A DNA stretch of 34,294 nt from Marinosulfonomonas sp. (GTDB lineage Bacteria > Pseudomonadota > Alphaproteobacteria > Rhodobacterales > Rhodobacteraceae): contig JAHRVC010000055.1 in assembly GCA_019090885.1 (NCBI GenBank), positions 1-34,294 on the forward strand, given 5' to 3'. The notes below the pieces were generated by a model that was not told the origin of the DNA, made no database searches, and saw nothing but the letters and a program-made list of their open reading frames with translations. A program made the translations under genes and the position numbers. Of this stretch, positions 7,275-14,794 are shown in pieces. How positions within the stretch are numbered: position 1 is the stretch's first letter; the number at the start of each line of letters is the position of its first letter.

Positions 7275-8252
7275 CTATCTGGCGCCACCCACCAGTTTGA
7301 TCGCCCGCAGCACCGCCGCAGGATCGGCGGTGTTTTGGCCGGCAATATCAAATGCCGCACCGTGACCAACGCTGGAAAACAATGCGCCCCCACCGATGGA
7401 CACAGCCGCTATTTCACGTCCTCCCACCAGTTTGACGGGGATATGCCCTTGGTCGTGATACATCGCAACGAAGGCATCAAAACCCTCACGCACAAGCATC
7501 GTATCGGCACCCTCTGGCCCGACGACATCAAGACCACGTTTTAACATACGCTCGACAGCAGGCTTCACGACAAGACGGTCTTCGTCACCGAACAGGCCGT
7601 TTTCACTGGCGTGCGGGTTAATGCCAAACAATCCAATACGCGGCTTTGCGATCCCAAGTTCGCGCAACCCCTTTTCGGCAGTGACAACGGCGCGCTCAAT
7701 CAACTCGGGCGTCAGTCGTTTTAACGCCGTATTAATCCCCTCATGCAGGGTGACATGAACGATCCGCATTCCGCCGCCAACCAGCATCAGGAAAATGCTG
7801 TCAGGGCCGGTTCCCAGCAATTCCGACAACAGATTGGGATAGCCCGAAAACACCCGCCCCGAGGCATTGACTGCTGTTTCAGAATGCGGGCAACCCACAA
7901 TCCCGCGCCCGGTGCCGTCCTTCATCAGAGTTATGGCTGTTTTGACATAGTTGACGGTCGCCTGCCCCGCTGGCGCGCAGACAGTGCCGGGAGCATAGGC
8001 ATCACGTGGCATGTAATCGACAGGATATAGATCAACAGTCTTGTCTGATTTCCCCCAATTTTCCGGCGCAGTTTCAAGCCCAAAGCCAGCTTGCTTTACC
8101 AACGGTTCGACTATGTATCTTTCACCAATCAAGAGCGGCCGAAATTCGGCGTCAGCGCACAACTCAACCGCCGCTTTGACCGCAATTTCCGGACCGACTC
8201 CGTTAGGATCACCAATCGTTATCAGAACCGGGGGGCGGCGTGCCTCGCTCAC
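7275..8252 (-). CDS. tphB: TphB-like cis-dihydrodiol dehydrogenase (PdxA family)
   Basis: This 325-residue PdxA-family protein resembles TphB, the decarboxylating dehydrogenase that turns the dihydrodiol made by terephthalate dioxygenase into protocatechuate. The segments GDPNGVGPEIAVKA, GCPHSETAVNASG, FSGYPNLLSELLG, FLMLVGGGMRIVHVTLHEG, GLFGINPHASENG, MYHDQGHIPVKL and SSVGHGAAFDIAG match what I recall of TphB throughout. The histidines in these motifs supply the metal site. True PdxA, of vitamin B6 synthesis, is the alternative, but the neighbours argue against it. The GTG start overlaps the stop of the dioxygenase beta gene (GTGA), so the gene is the last of a three-gene coupled operon. The substrate may be another carboxylated dihydrodiol. 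Confidence 0.8.
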   Translation of the reverse strand: MSEARRPPVLITIGDPNGVGPEIAVKAAVELCADAEFRPLLIGERYIVEPLVKQAGFGLETAPENWGKSDKTVDLYPVDYMPRDAYAPGTVCAPAGQATVNYVKTAITLMKDGTGRGIVGCPHSETAVNASGRVFSGYPNLLSELLGTGPDSIFLMLVGGGMRIVHVTLHEGINTALKRLTPELIERAVVTAEKGLRELGIAKPRIGLFGINPHASENGLFGDEDRLVVKPAVERMLKRGLDVVGPEGADTMLVREGFDAFVAMYHDQGHIPVKLVGGREIAAVSIGGGALFSSVGHGAAFDIAGQNTADPAAVLRAIKLVGGAR

Positions 8253-8734
8253 AAAGGGAACCCAAGCAAAGTATCAATCTGGTTGCTGTCCAACACCACG
8301 ATGCGAGTGACCAGTTTCGCGTCATCATCAATCACGCGATACCGGTCAACATAGCGACCGGTGACAAACAGATCAGTCGGCCCCTCCCGGGTAATCCGGG
8401 CCACCATGAACGATGTCTCGGATTCCAACTCATCCCCCTCAACCGAGGTGATGAACGGCTGGCCCAGAATATGGCGATAGGAATGGCGCTCATACACATT
8501 CGCCTCAAGCAGGGACAGGATACGGTCGTGCAGCATGGCCTTGCTATCCATCCACATTAGACCTGCTTCCATATTGCGGGCATAGTTGTCGGCCGAGATG
8601 ATTTTGTAAAAGCAGTCGTCGACGAAAAAGTCCGGCCATTCGTGGCAGTCGCCGTCGTCAATCGTGTGAACATAGCGCCCCTGAACCATGGCGATCAGCG
8701 ATGTCAGGTCTCTTATTTGTGTTAGATTGCTCAT
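8249..8734 (-). CDS. tphA3: Aromatic-ring-hydroxylating dioxygenase beta subunit, TphA3-like
   Basis: This 161-residue protein is the small structural subunit of a Rieske dioxygenase, with a SnoaL/NTF2-like cone fold and no catalytic metal. The segments DRILSLLEANVYERHSYRHI (about 83-102) and the C-terminal VLDSNQIDTLLGFPL are very close to TphA3 of terephthalate 1,2-dioxygenase as I recall it. It stabilises an alpha3beta3 hexamer with the product of the upstream gene. The ATG overlaps the TGA of the alpha subunit gene and its own TGA overlaps the start of the TphB-like gene, giving equal, coupled translation. Confidence 0.87.
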   Translation of the reverse strand: MSNLTQIRDLTSLIAMVQGRYVHTIDDGDCHEWPDFFVDDCFYKIISADNYARNMEAGLMWMDSKAMLHDRILSLLEANVYERHSYRHILGQPFITSVEGDELESETSFMVARITREGPTDLFVTGRYVDRYRVIDDDAKLVTRIVVLDSNQIDTLLGFPL

Positions 8735-9987
8735 AGGCCTGTCTTCGCTCTGTATTCGGTCCAGAATCCACGAATGCTCGCTTCGGTAATCCGGTCGTCG
8801 CTGGTTTCTATTCCGTAACCGCCCATTGCAAGGACCGCGCTGTCATCTGGGGATCCGATCGTGCCACGGCGAACGAACCCGCCGATACAGCCGTCTTCCA
8901 TCGACACATAACCACCCGGCCCGATCAGATTGGATTGTTTTAGGCGGATTTTTCGCTGTTTGGGCGTGTCTTCCTCAAACCCAACATAGGTCCATTTCAA
9001 GTGCATACTATCGGGACCCTTGGGAAGGATTGTGCGCACGGCGATTGAATTTTGGATTTGCTGTAGGACAAAGTTTGGAAAAACCGAAAGGATTTGCAAA
9101 GTCGTGTCGTCACCGAATTCTTTGAAATTCTCAAGCAGCGACGTATCTGACAAGCTTAGGTCAGAGTCCGATCGGATTTTCTGCTCTTTGTAAGTGTCTT
9201 TGCCCTTCTCGGCAGCAGCATCGACACTTGAATGGCTAACGTGGTGGCCACCATTCTTGCTGACAACAATTCCGCCCTTTTGGGACAGTTTATTCAGCTC
9301 AAACGTCGTGAAAAATGTGTGCAGAATTGATGCGTGGTAACTGTCCTTGGTATTCTCAACGTAAAGCTTCCAGTTATTGGGCAGCACCTGAATGTAGTTG
9401 CCAAGAATTACTGGTTTTCGACCGCCAAGAACACGGGTGATCCGCTGTGAAATCTCTTCACCCAGATAGTCTTTCAGGCTTTCGACATCCGGATCAAAAC
9501 TGCCAAACACCAGACCTTCAAAAACCTCGACCCGCATTTTTCGCGGCCCATGCTTGGACATCTCAAACCCGTCGGCGATACCGCCCTTGCGTTTGATGCC
9601 GCGCTTGAATGCAACACCCACCAGATCGCCCTTAAGGCTGTGGCGCCAGGCGTGATACACACAGGTGAAATCCTTGACGTTGCCGCGATCTTCGAGCGCC
9701 AAAAGGGATCCGCGATGCGCGCAACGGTTTTCAAATGCGTTCAGTTCACCATCTTCACCGCGAGTGACGATAACTGGCGTTTCGCCCGCATCGACGGCGA
9801 CAAAATCACCGGCGTTCTCAAGCTCTACCTCAAGGGTAAGAAAGTTCCAAACGGGGCCATTGAATAGCCTGGCGCGCTCAATCTCAGCGACATCCTCGCG
9901 TTGGAAAACCCAATAGGGTACGCGGCTTGCGCCATCTTCAGTGGGCCATTCTGGCCGTGCCTGTGAGACTTTCTCCGATGCGTTCAT
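8731..9987 (-). CDS. tphA2: Aromatic-ring-hydroxylating dioxygenase alpha subunit, TphA2-like
   Basis: This 418-residue protein is the catalytic subunit of a Rieske non-heme iron dioxygenase. The Rieske cluster ligands are C89, H91, C109 and H112 (NRCAHRG and CVYHAW). The mononuclear iron site has H218 and H223, with the electron-bridging D215, in KDSYHASILHTFF. The third iron ligand is probably the aspartate of SMEDG in the C-terminal part. Long stretches such as LPNNWKLYVENTKDSYHAS and FELNKLSQKGG match TphA2 of terephthalate dioxygenase as I recall it. The length is typical. No reductase or ferredoxin gene of TphA1 type is adjacent, so electrons must come from elsewhere. A carboxylated aromatic ring is the expected substrate; which isomer cannot be read. 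It is the first gene of the - strand operon. Confidence 0.87.
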   Translation of the reverse strand: MNASEKVSQARPEWPTEDGASRVPYWVFQREDVAEIERARLFNGPVWNFLTLEVELENAGDFVAVDAGETPVIVTRGEDGELNAFENRCAHRGSLLALEDRGNVKDFTCVYHAWRHSLKGDLVGVAFKRGIKRKGGIADGFEMSKHGPRKMRVEVFEGLVFGSFDPDVESLKDYLGEEISQRITRVLGGRKPVILGNYIQVLPNNWKLYVENTKDSYHASILHTFFTTFELNKLSQKGGIVVSKNGGHHVSHSSVDAAAEKGKDTYKEQKIRSDSDLSLSDTSLLENFKEFGDDTTLQILSVFPNFVLQQIQNSIAVRTILPKGPDSMHLKWTYVGFEEDTPKQRKIRLKQSNLIGPGGYVSMEDGCIGGFVRRGTIGSPDDSAVLAMGGYGIETSDDRITEASIRGFWTEYRAKTGL

Positions 9988-10012
9988 TCACGACACTCCG
10001 CTTTTAGCATTA

Positions 10013-10066
10013 GTTCGCTTACCGAACATTGACCGCTATTCGGTTATTTGGTAAATTCCCGGTTCG
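10013..10066. promoter_or_regulatory. Candidate IclR operator in the dioxygenase/FMN reductase divergent region
   Basis: GTTCG (10013-10017) and CGAAC (10023-10027) form a perfect inverted repeat around CTTAC. A second pairing, ACCGAA (10021-10026) with TTCGGT (10039-10044), overlaps it, and a third GTTCG half-site lies at 10062-10066. Operators of IclR-family regulators of aromatic pathways (PcaU/PobR type) combine a palindrome with an extra half-site. A possible -35 for the - strand operon, TTGACT, is at 10076-10071. The regulator at 10754-11542 is the obvious candidate. This is inferred from pattern only. Confidence 0.4.
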
Positions 10067-10166
10067 TCAGAGTCAAGGAACTGCGATCAGTTGATACGCA
10101 ATTTGCAATTTCCTTGCGGTGCTGGAAATTGCTAGGCTGACAGCGCAAATCATAAGGGCCAATCTT

Positions 10167-10739
10167 TTGACTAATCTACTATTTTTTGCAGGCAACAGTC
10201 AGAAGGGTTCCCTGAATTCCAGATTGGTCGGCGCAAGTGCCGAACTAACCAAACTGAACTTTCCGGAAATTACGAGCATCACCCTGCTGCAGTTATCTGA
10301 CTATGATTTACCGGTTTTTCCAAACTCCGATGACGGTGTTCCCGACGTTCCCGAAAAGGCCAATGAGCTGCAAAAACTATTGGCGCAAACCGATGGAATT
10401 TTTATTGGCTCGGACGAATATTCCGGCATGTATTCGACCCGCTTCAGGAATGCACTGCGATGGCTGGCGTCCATAGACGGCCCCCTAGTTTTTTCTGACA
10501 AGCCCATAGCCCTTTGCGGGGCAACGCCCGGCGGGGTTGGCGGGCTGCGCGGCCATCCGGCGCTTGGGCAGCTTTTACGCGTCATGGGTGGAAACGTAAT
10601 CTCGCAACATATCCATCTTGGCACGGCGACCAGCGCATTTGACGATGCAGGTGCGTTATTGCCCAGAGTGGAAAAACAGTTGCTTGATGGTGCGATCAAA
10701 AAGCTGGTTCAGGCGGCCAGAGCATCTAGCGCCGACTAA
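10167..10739 (+). CDS. NADPH-dependent FMN reductase family protein
   Basis: This 190-residue flavodoxin-fold protein belongs to the NADPH-dependent FMN reductase family. The flavin phosphate loop is FAGNSQKGSLNSRL near the N-terminus, and GSDEYSGMYSTRFRNALRWL is the family's second signature. I chose the TTG at 10167 because AAGGG lies 8 bases upstream and translation then begins right at the first beta strand. A GTG at 10119 in the same frame would add 16 residues unlike the family. The gene is divergent from the dioxygenase operon. It might supply reduced flavin or act as a quinone reductase, but it is not a substitute for a Rieske dioxygenase reductase in any system I can name. Confidence 0.78.
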   Translation: MTNLLFFAGNSQKGSLNSRLVGASAELTKLNFPEITSITLLQLSDYDLPVFPNSDDGVPDVPEKANELQKLLAQTDGIFIGSDEYSGMYSTRFRNALRWLASIDGPLVFSDKPIALCGATPGGVGGLRGHPALGQLLRVMGGNVISQHIHLGTATSAFDDAGALLPRVEKQLLDGAIKKLVQAARASSAD

Positions 10740-10753
10740 CCAAAACCCGGGCG

Positions 10754-11542
10754 TCACAGCATTTGCGACAGGGCCGCCGCGTGCCGCGCAAGGATCGGAA
10801 ACAGATCTTTGCGCATTTCCCCGATTGATATTCGAGCGCTTGACGCGCTTACGCTCATCGCAGCGATGATCTGGCCATTTCCATCCCTGACCGGCACGGC
10901 AATTGAAACCATGCCCTCTTCCAATTCCTGATCTGTAAAGGCCATCTGATCTTGCGCGGTCTGACGAATTCGCGTCGCCAGTTCATCACGATCTGTCACT
11001 GTCGCGGGTGCGGTTGGTGTGACGGTTATAGTAGCCAGAAAACTATCAAGTTGCGTCTCAGTTAAGGACGATAACAGAACCCGCCCCGTCGCGCATGTAT
11101 GGGCAGGCAACCGGCGCCCGATCCGGGCGACGCTGGACACGATCCGCTCGGCCTCGGCGCGGGCGATGAACATGGAATGACCGTTTTCCAAAACCGCCAG
11201 CGATACGGATTCCTTGATCTCATCGCGCGCCCGATCCAGATGCGCCTGCGCCATTTGCGGCAGGGATGCCGTTTCAAAATAGGCCGCCCCCAGTCGCACC
11301 ATTCGCGGGGTCGGACGAAACTGTGGGCCGCTTTTCACCAGATAGCCAAGATCCGTCAGTGTCAGCAGGCATCGCCGGGCGCTGGCTCGCGAAACATTCG
11401 CCACATCCGCGGCGATTGAGACCGTCAGGTATTCGTGCTCCGCTCCGAAAGCCTCGATAATCGCCAACCCTTTCGCAAGGCCCGCCATGCCTTCGGGGGC
11501 ACGCCGTGCTGGCTCTGGGTTCTCCACCTTATCGTCCGTCAC
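10754..11542 (-). CDS. IclR family transcriptional regulator
   Basis: This 262-residue protein has a winged helix-turn-helix at about residues 20-85 (GLAIIEAFGAEHEYLTV, then VANVSRASARRCLLTLTDLG) and the IclR effector-binding domain at about 90-262, with VSLAVLENGHSMFIARAE and LPAHTCATGRVLLSS. It most resembles the PcaR/PcaU/PobR group, which controls aromatic acid pathways in response to pathway metabolites. TphR of known terephthalate clusters is also IclR-type. The start is GTG behind AAGGAA. It sits beside the FMN reductase gene (convergent, 14-base gap) and about 770 bases from the dioxygenase promoter, which holds a plausible operator, so it probably controls that operon. Confidence 0.87.
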   Translation of the reverse strand: MTDDKVENPEPARRAPEGMAGLAKGLAIIEAFGAEHEYLTVSIAADVANVSRASARRCLLTLTDLGYLVKSGPQFRPTPRMVRLGAAYFETASLPQMAQAHLDRARDEIKESVSLAVLENGHSMFIARAEAERIVSSVARIGRRLPAHTCATGRVLLSSLTETQLDSFLATITVTPTAPATVTDRDELATRIRQTAQDQMAFTDQELEEGMVSIAVPVRDGNGQIIAAMSVSASSARISIGEMRKDLFPILARHAAALSQML

Positions 11543-11636
11543 GAACTTTTCCTTTGGTCATGGCTCTTCAACTTTCTTAATACGTTCTGGCCTCCGGGCA
11601 AAGGTGCCGGTGACATGCGCAATTTATTACGAGTCA

Positions 11637-11659
11637 TTGACAAAGGTCCAATCATTGGA
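11637..11659 (+). promoter_or_regulatory. Candidate promoter and operator of the FadR-type regulator operon
   Basis: A consensus -35 TTGACA (11637-11642) is followed by a perfect palindrome TCCAATCATTGGA (11647-11659), which ends 14 bases before the regulator's ATG. A palindrome between the -35 and the start suits autorepression. The -10 is poor (around 11660-11665). The remaining bases of the 131-base gap to the divergent IclR gene show nothing further. Confidence 0.42.
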
Positions 11660-11673
11660 TTGATAGGTATCGG

Positions 11674-12420
11674 ATGGAATGGAAAGCGATCAAAAACACC
11701 CGGATATTTGAAGAAATATCCATGCAGGTCAGGGAGCTGATCGAGTCTGATGGCCTGAAAGTGGGTGAAAAACTGCCCAACGAACGGGAAATGGCGCTGC
11801 AATTGGGTGCCAGCAGGCACGCGGTACGAGAGGCCTATCGCTCGCTCGAGGTTACCGGTTGGGTTGAGATGCGGCAGGGCGCGCATGGCGGCACGTTTGT
11901 TGCAAAGGGCCGGCCAGAGGCGATTACCGAAGTCGTTCAGCGGATGTTTCAGGCCGGCGAAGTCACAATCCACCAATTGACCGAAGCGCGCTTGTGGATT
12001 GAAGCGTCGGTTATTTACGCGCTGAATGAACATCTGGATGCGGATACTATTGCCGTTCTGGAAGAAAATATTGACCGCGCGGAAATGGCTACAGTGTCGG
12101 GGAACGGTGCTGAAAAGTCCCGGTTGAATATCCGCTTTCACCTGTTGCTGGCAGAGGGAACAAAAAACCCTGTTCTGGTCATCACTATGCAAGCGGTGAT
12201 GGCAATTTTGAATAAATTCTCGACGGAACTTGGTTCAGTCATGGGGCTCGACGTCATCGCGTCCCGCAAAAGATTCATGAAACACCTGCGGGCCGGGAAT
12301 GTCGGTCAGGCAGTTGACGAAATGTCCCAACATCTGCGGCGGCTGCACGAACACTATGTGCGCGCGGCAGATGCTGATGGCGAAAATCACACAAAACAAG
12401 GACTTGAAGATGTTAGATAA
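11674..12420 (+). CDS. GntR family regulator, FadR/FCD subfamily
   Basis: This 248-residue regulator has an N-terminal winged helix-turn-helix (GEKLPNEREMALQLGASRHA then VREAYRSLEVTGWVEMRQG, about residues 29-70) and an alpha-helical FCD effector domain at about 90-235, with metal-ligand type residues in LNIRFHLLLAEGTKN. FCD regulators usually sense organic acids or acyl-CoA-like metabolites and repress their own operon. The stop overlaps the start of the acyl-CoA dehydrogenase gene by 11 bases, so regulator and enzyme are coupled. A palindrome lies just upstream. The likely ligand is the substrate or CoA ester handled by the two downstream enzymes. Confidence 0.86.
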   Translation: MEWKAIKNTRIFEEISMQVRELIESDGLKVGEKLPNEREMALQLGASRHAVREAYRSLEVTGWVEMRQGAHGGTFVAKGRPEAITEVVQRMFQAGEVTIHQLTEARLWIEASVIYALNEHLDADTIAVLEENIDRAEMATVSGNGAEKSRLNIRFHLLLAEGTKNPVLVITMQAVMAILNKFSTELGSVMGLDVIASRKRFMKHLRAGNVGQAVDEMSQHLRRLHEHYVRAADADGENHTKQGLEDVR

Positions 12421-13561
12421 AGACGTGCTCGAAGCGATGGTAAACAGCGTGGCAAAATTTGCCCGCGAAGAACTGGTTCCTGCTGAAGCCGAGGTTGAAG
12501 AAACGGACCAGATTCCACCACAGATAATTGAGCGCTTTAAAGAGTTCGGGTTTTTCGGAATGTCCATTCCCGAAGAATACGGCGGGCTTGGCCTGACGAT
12601 GTTCGAAGAGGCCAGCGTGGTGATGGAGCTTGGCTTCGCCGCCCCCGCTTTCCGGTCCTATTTCGGCACCAGCAACGGCGTTGGCACACACGGCATCCTG
12701 ATCGACGGCACCGAAGAACAACGCCAGATGTACCTGCCAAAAATCGCGGCTGGTAATATGGTTGCATCCTTCGCGCTGACCGAACCGGACGCCGGGTCTG
12801 ATGTGGCTTCACTGGCAACACGCGCGGTTCGCGATGGCGACCATTATGTTCTTAACGGCACGAAACGGTTCATCACCAATGCGGCGCATGCAGGCGTATT
12901 TACCGTGTTTGCACGGACCGGGCCGGCCGAAATGCGATCCAAAGGGATTTCGGCATTTCTGGTTCCCGGCGGCACACCTGGCATGACTGTCGCCACACAT
13001 TTTCAGAAAATGGGGTTTCGTGGATCACATTCGTCTGATGTGACATTTGAAGATTGCCGGGTGCCCGCAAGCGCATTGCTTGGTGGGCAGGAAGGCGTGG
13101 GTTTCAGAACGGCTATGACGACGCTGGACCACGCCCGGCTGCATATGTCTGCGATGGCCACAGGGCTGTCGATTCGCCTTGTCCAAGAGGGTCTGACTTA
13201 TGCGATGGACCGCAAACAATTCGGCAAACCGATCGCCCAGTTCCAGCTAATTCAGGGAATGCTGGCCGATTGCGAAACCGAGGCGCTGGCGTCACGCGCA
13301 ATGGTTGAAAAAGTATCGCGGATGAAGGACGAAGGCATAATCGTCACCAAGGAAACCGCCAGTTGCAAATATTTCACGACCGAAGCACTGGGGCGGATTG
13401 CCGACAAGGTTCTGCAAATCCACGGCGGCTATGGCTACATCAAAGAATACCCGATTGAACGGCTTTATCGCGATGCTCGTTTGCTACGGATCTATGAGGG
13501 CACCAGCCAGATTCAGCAGATCGTGATTGCGGGTCAGATGATCAAGCAGGCAGCCGGATGA
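12410..13561 (+). CDS. Acyl-CoA dehydrogenase
   Basis: This 383-residue FAD enzyme oxidises an acyl-CoA to the 2,3-enoyl-CoA, passing electrons to electron-transfer flavoprotein. Family motifs are FALTEPDAGSD near residue 123, GTKRFITNA near 150, DRKQFGKPIAQFQ near 265, QIHGGYGYIKEYPIERLYRD near 340, and RIYEGTSQIQ with the usual catalytic glutamate at E363. The ATG at 12410 follows AAGGA and gives a family-typical N-terminus; a longer in-frame reading from 12299 would lie inside the regulator gene. It overlaps the regulator at its start and the CoA-transferase at its end (ATGA). With a BadI-like hydrolase in the same island, an alicyclic acyl-CoA such as a cyclohexanecarboxyl-CoA is possible, but short or branched acyl-CoA is equally open. 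Confidence 0.9.
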   Translation: MLDKDVLEAMVNSVAKFAREELVPAEAEVEETDQIPPQIIERFKEFGFFGMSIPEEYGGLGLTMFEEASVVMELGFAAPAFRSYFGTSNGVGTHGILIDGTEEQRQMYLPKIAAGNMVASFALTEPDAGSDVASLATRAVRDGDHYVLNGTKRFITNAAHAGVFTVFARTGPAEMRSKGISAFLVPGGTPGMTVATHFQKMGFRGSHSSDVTFEDCRVPASALLGGQEGVGFRTAMTTLDHARLHMSAMATGLSIRLVQEGLTYAMDRKQFGKPIAQFQLIQGMLADCETEALASRAMVEKVSRMKDEGIIVTKETASCKYFTTEALGRIADKVLQIHGGYGYIKEYPIERLYRDARLLRIYEGTSQIQQIVIAGQMIKQAAG

Positions 13562-14769
13562 GCGGACCCTTAGACGGTGTCCGTGTCCTTGATCTGACAA
13601 GTGTCATTCTGGGGCCTTATGCAGCCCAAAACCTGGCGGACATGGGTGCAGATGTAACAAAGGTAGAATCGCTTCAGGGCGACATCATGCGGCTGTCAGG
13701 GCCAATGAGGTCGCCCAAAATGGGGCATTTTTATCTGACAAACAATCAGAACAAAAAGTCGATCTCGGTTAACTTAAAAAGCCCGGAGGGCCACGAGGTT
13801 TTTCTGAAGATGGCCGCGGATTGTGACGTTGTCCTTTATAATATCCGACCCAAGGCGATGGCACGCTTAGGCCTGTCCTACGAAGACCTATGCAAAGTGA
13901 ACCCAGAGATCATCTATGTCGGCGCATTCGGTTACAGCGAGCGCGGCCCCTATGCTGGCCGTCCGGCTTATGACGATCTGATACAGGGCGAAGTGGGAAT
14001 ATCACATCTGGTTCAGGAAGCCGGTGCCGACGTTCCTAGGTTTGCTCCGTTTGTTTTGGCCGACCGGTTGGTTGGGTTGCAAACGGCGAATGCGGTCGTG
14101 GCTGCCCTCTATCACAAAAAGGCCAGCGGGCAGGGCCAGCGGGTTGATGTTCCTATGTTTGAGGGTCTGACATCTGTCATTGCTGGTGAACATCTGGCTG
14201 GAAAATTGTTTGAACCTGCAATCGGGCCAAGCGGATACCAGCGCAGCATTTCGCCCAACCGGCGACCATACGCCACCAAGGATGGCCATATCTGTGTGAT
14301 GGTTTATTCGGACAAGCAATGGCGGATTTTTCTGGATTTGATCGGCAAGGCTGAGATGTTTGAAAATGATGCGCGGTTCGCCTCGCAAAATGCTCGGCTG
14401 CAAAACATCGACCATGTTTATGGATACCTGTCGGACGTCATTGGCACCCGCACCAGCAAAGACTGGATCGAAACCTTGCTGGCTGCAGATATTCCGGTAA
14501 CTCCGATGAACTCAATCGAAGACCTGCGTCATGATGAGCATCTGAACGACATTGGGTTTTTCAAAACTGTCGAGCATCCAACCGAGGGGCAGATGGTCAA
14601 AATGGCGATCCCAACCGAATGGTCAAAATCCCAGCCTGAACATCGGCTTCATGCACCTCAATTAGGCGAGAATACTGTCGAAATTCTGGGCAATCTTGGT
14701 CTGAGCGATGCCGACATCAATGATCTTGTTCAAAAGGGAATTGTGCATGATCCCGGTGCCGCCGACTGA
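13558..14769 (+). CDS. CaiB/BaiF family (class III) CoA-transferase
   Basis: This 403-residue protein is a second class III CoA-transferase. The N-terminus DGVRVLDLTSVILGPYAAQN is typical, and D169 in FVLADRLVG falls at the catalytic aspartate position of formyl-CoA transferase. Other family stretches are YVGAFGYSERGPYAG near residue 120 and GQGQRVDVPMFEGL near 191. The ATG overlaps the stop of the acyl-CoA dehydrogenase gene, so the transferase probably activates the acid that the dehydrogenase then oxidises. It is only distantly related to the CoA-transferase at the start of the window, so the two likely act on different acids. The stop is followed by a short CTGATT/AATCAG repeat and then the convergent boxR. 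Confidence 0.88.
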   Translation: MSGPLDGVRVLDLTSVILGPYAAQNLADMGADVTKVESLQGDIMRLSGPMRSPKMGHFYLTNNQNKKSISVNLKSPEGHEVFLKMAADCDVVLYNIRPKAMARLGLSYEDLCKVNPEIIYVGAFGYSERGPYAGRPAYDDLIQGEVGISHLVQEAGADVPRFAPFVLADRLVGLQTANAVVAALYHKKASGQGQRVDVPMFEGLTSVIAGEHLAGKLFEPAIGPSGYQRSISPNRRPYATKDGHICVMVYSDKQWRIFLDLIGKAEMFENDARFASQNARLQNIDHVYGYLSDVIGTRTSKDWIETLLAADIPVTPMNSIEDLRHDEHLNDIGFFKTVEHPTEGQMVKMAIPTEWSKSQPEHRLHAPQLGENTVEILGNLGLSDADINDLVQKGIVHDPGAAD

Positions 14770-14794
14770 TTAAAATCAGGGACTGGCCAGCGAC

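Noticed and set aside
7275-8252. PdxA of pyridoxal phosphate synthesis
   Set aside because: The sequence follows TphB along its length and the gene is coupled to dioxygenase subunits, so a dihydrodiol dehydrogenase is far more likely.
14766-14779. CTGATT/AATCAG repeat as a terminator between the CoA-transferase gene and boxR
   Set aside because: The loop would be only two to four bases, the stem is AT-rich, and no T run follows.
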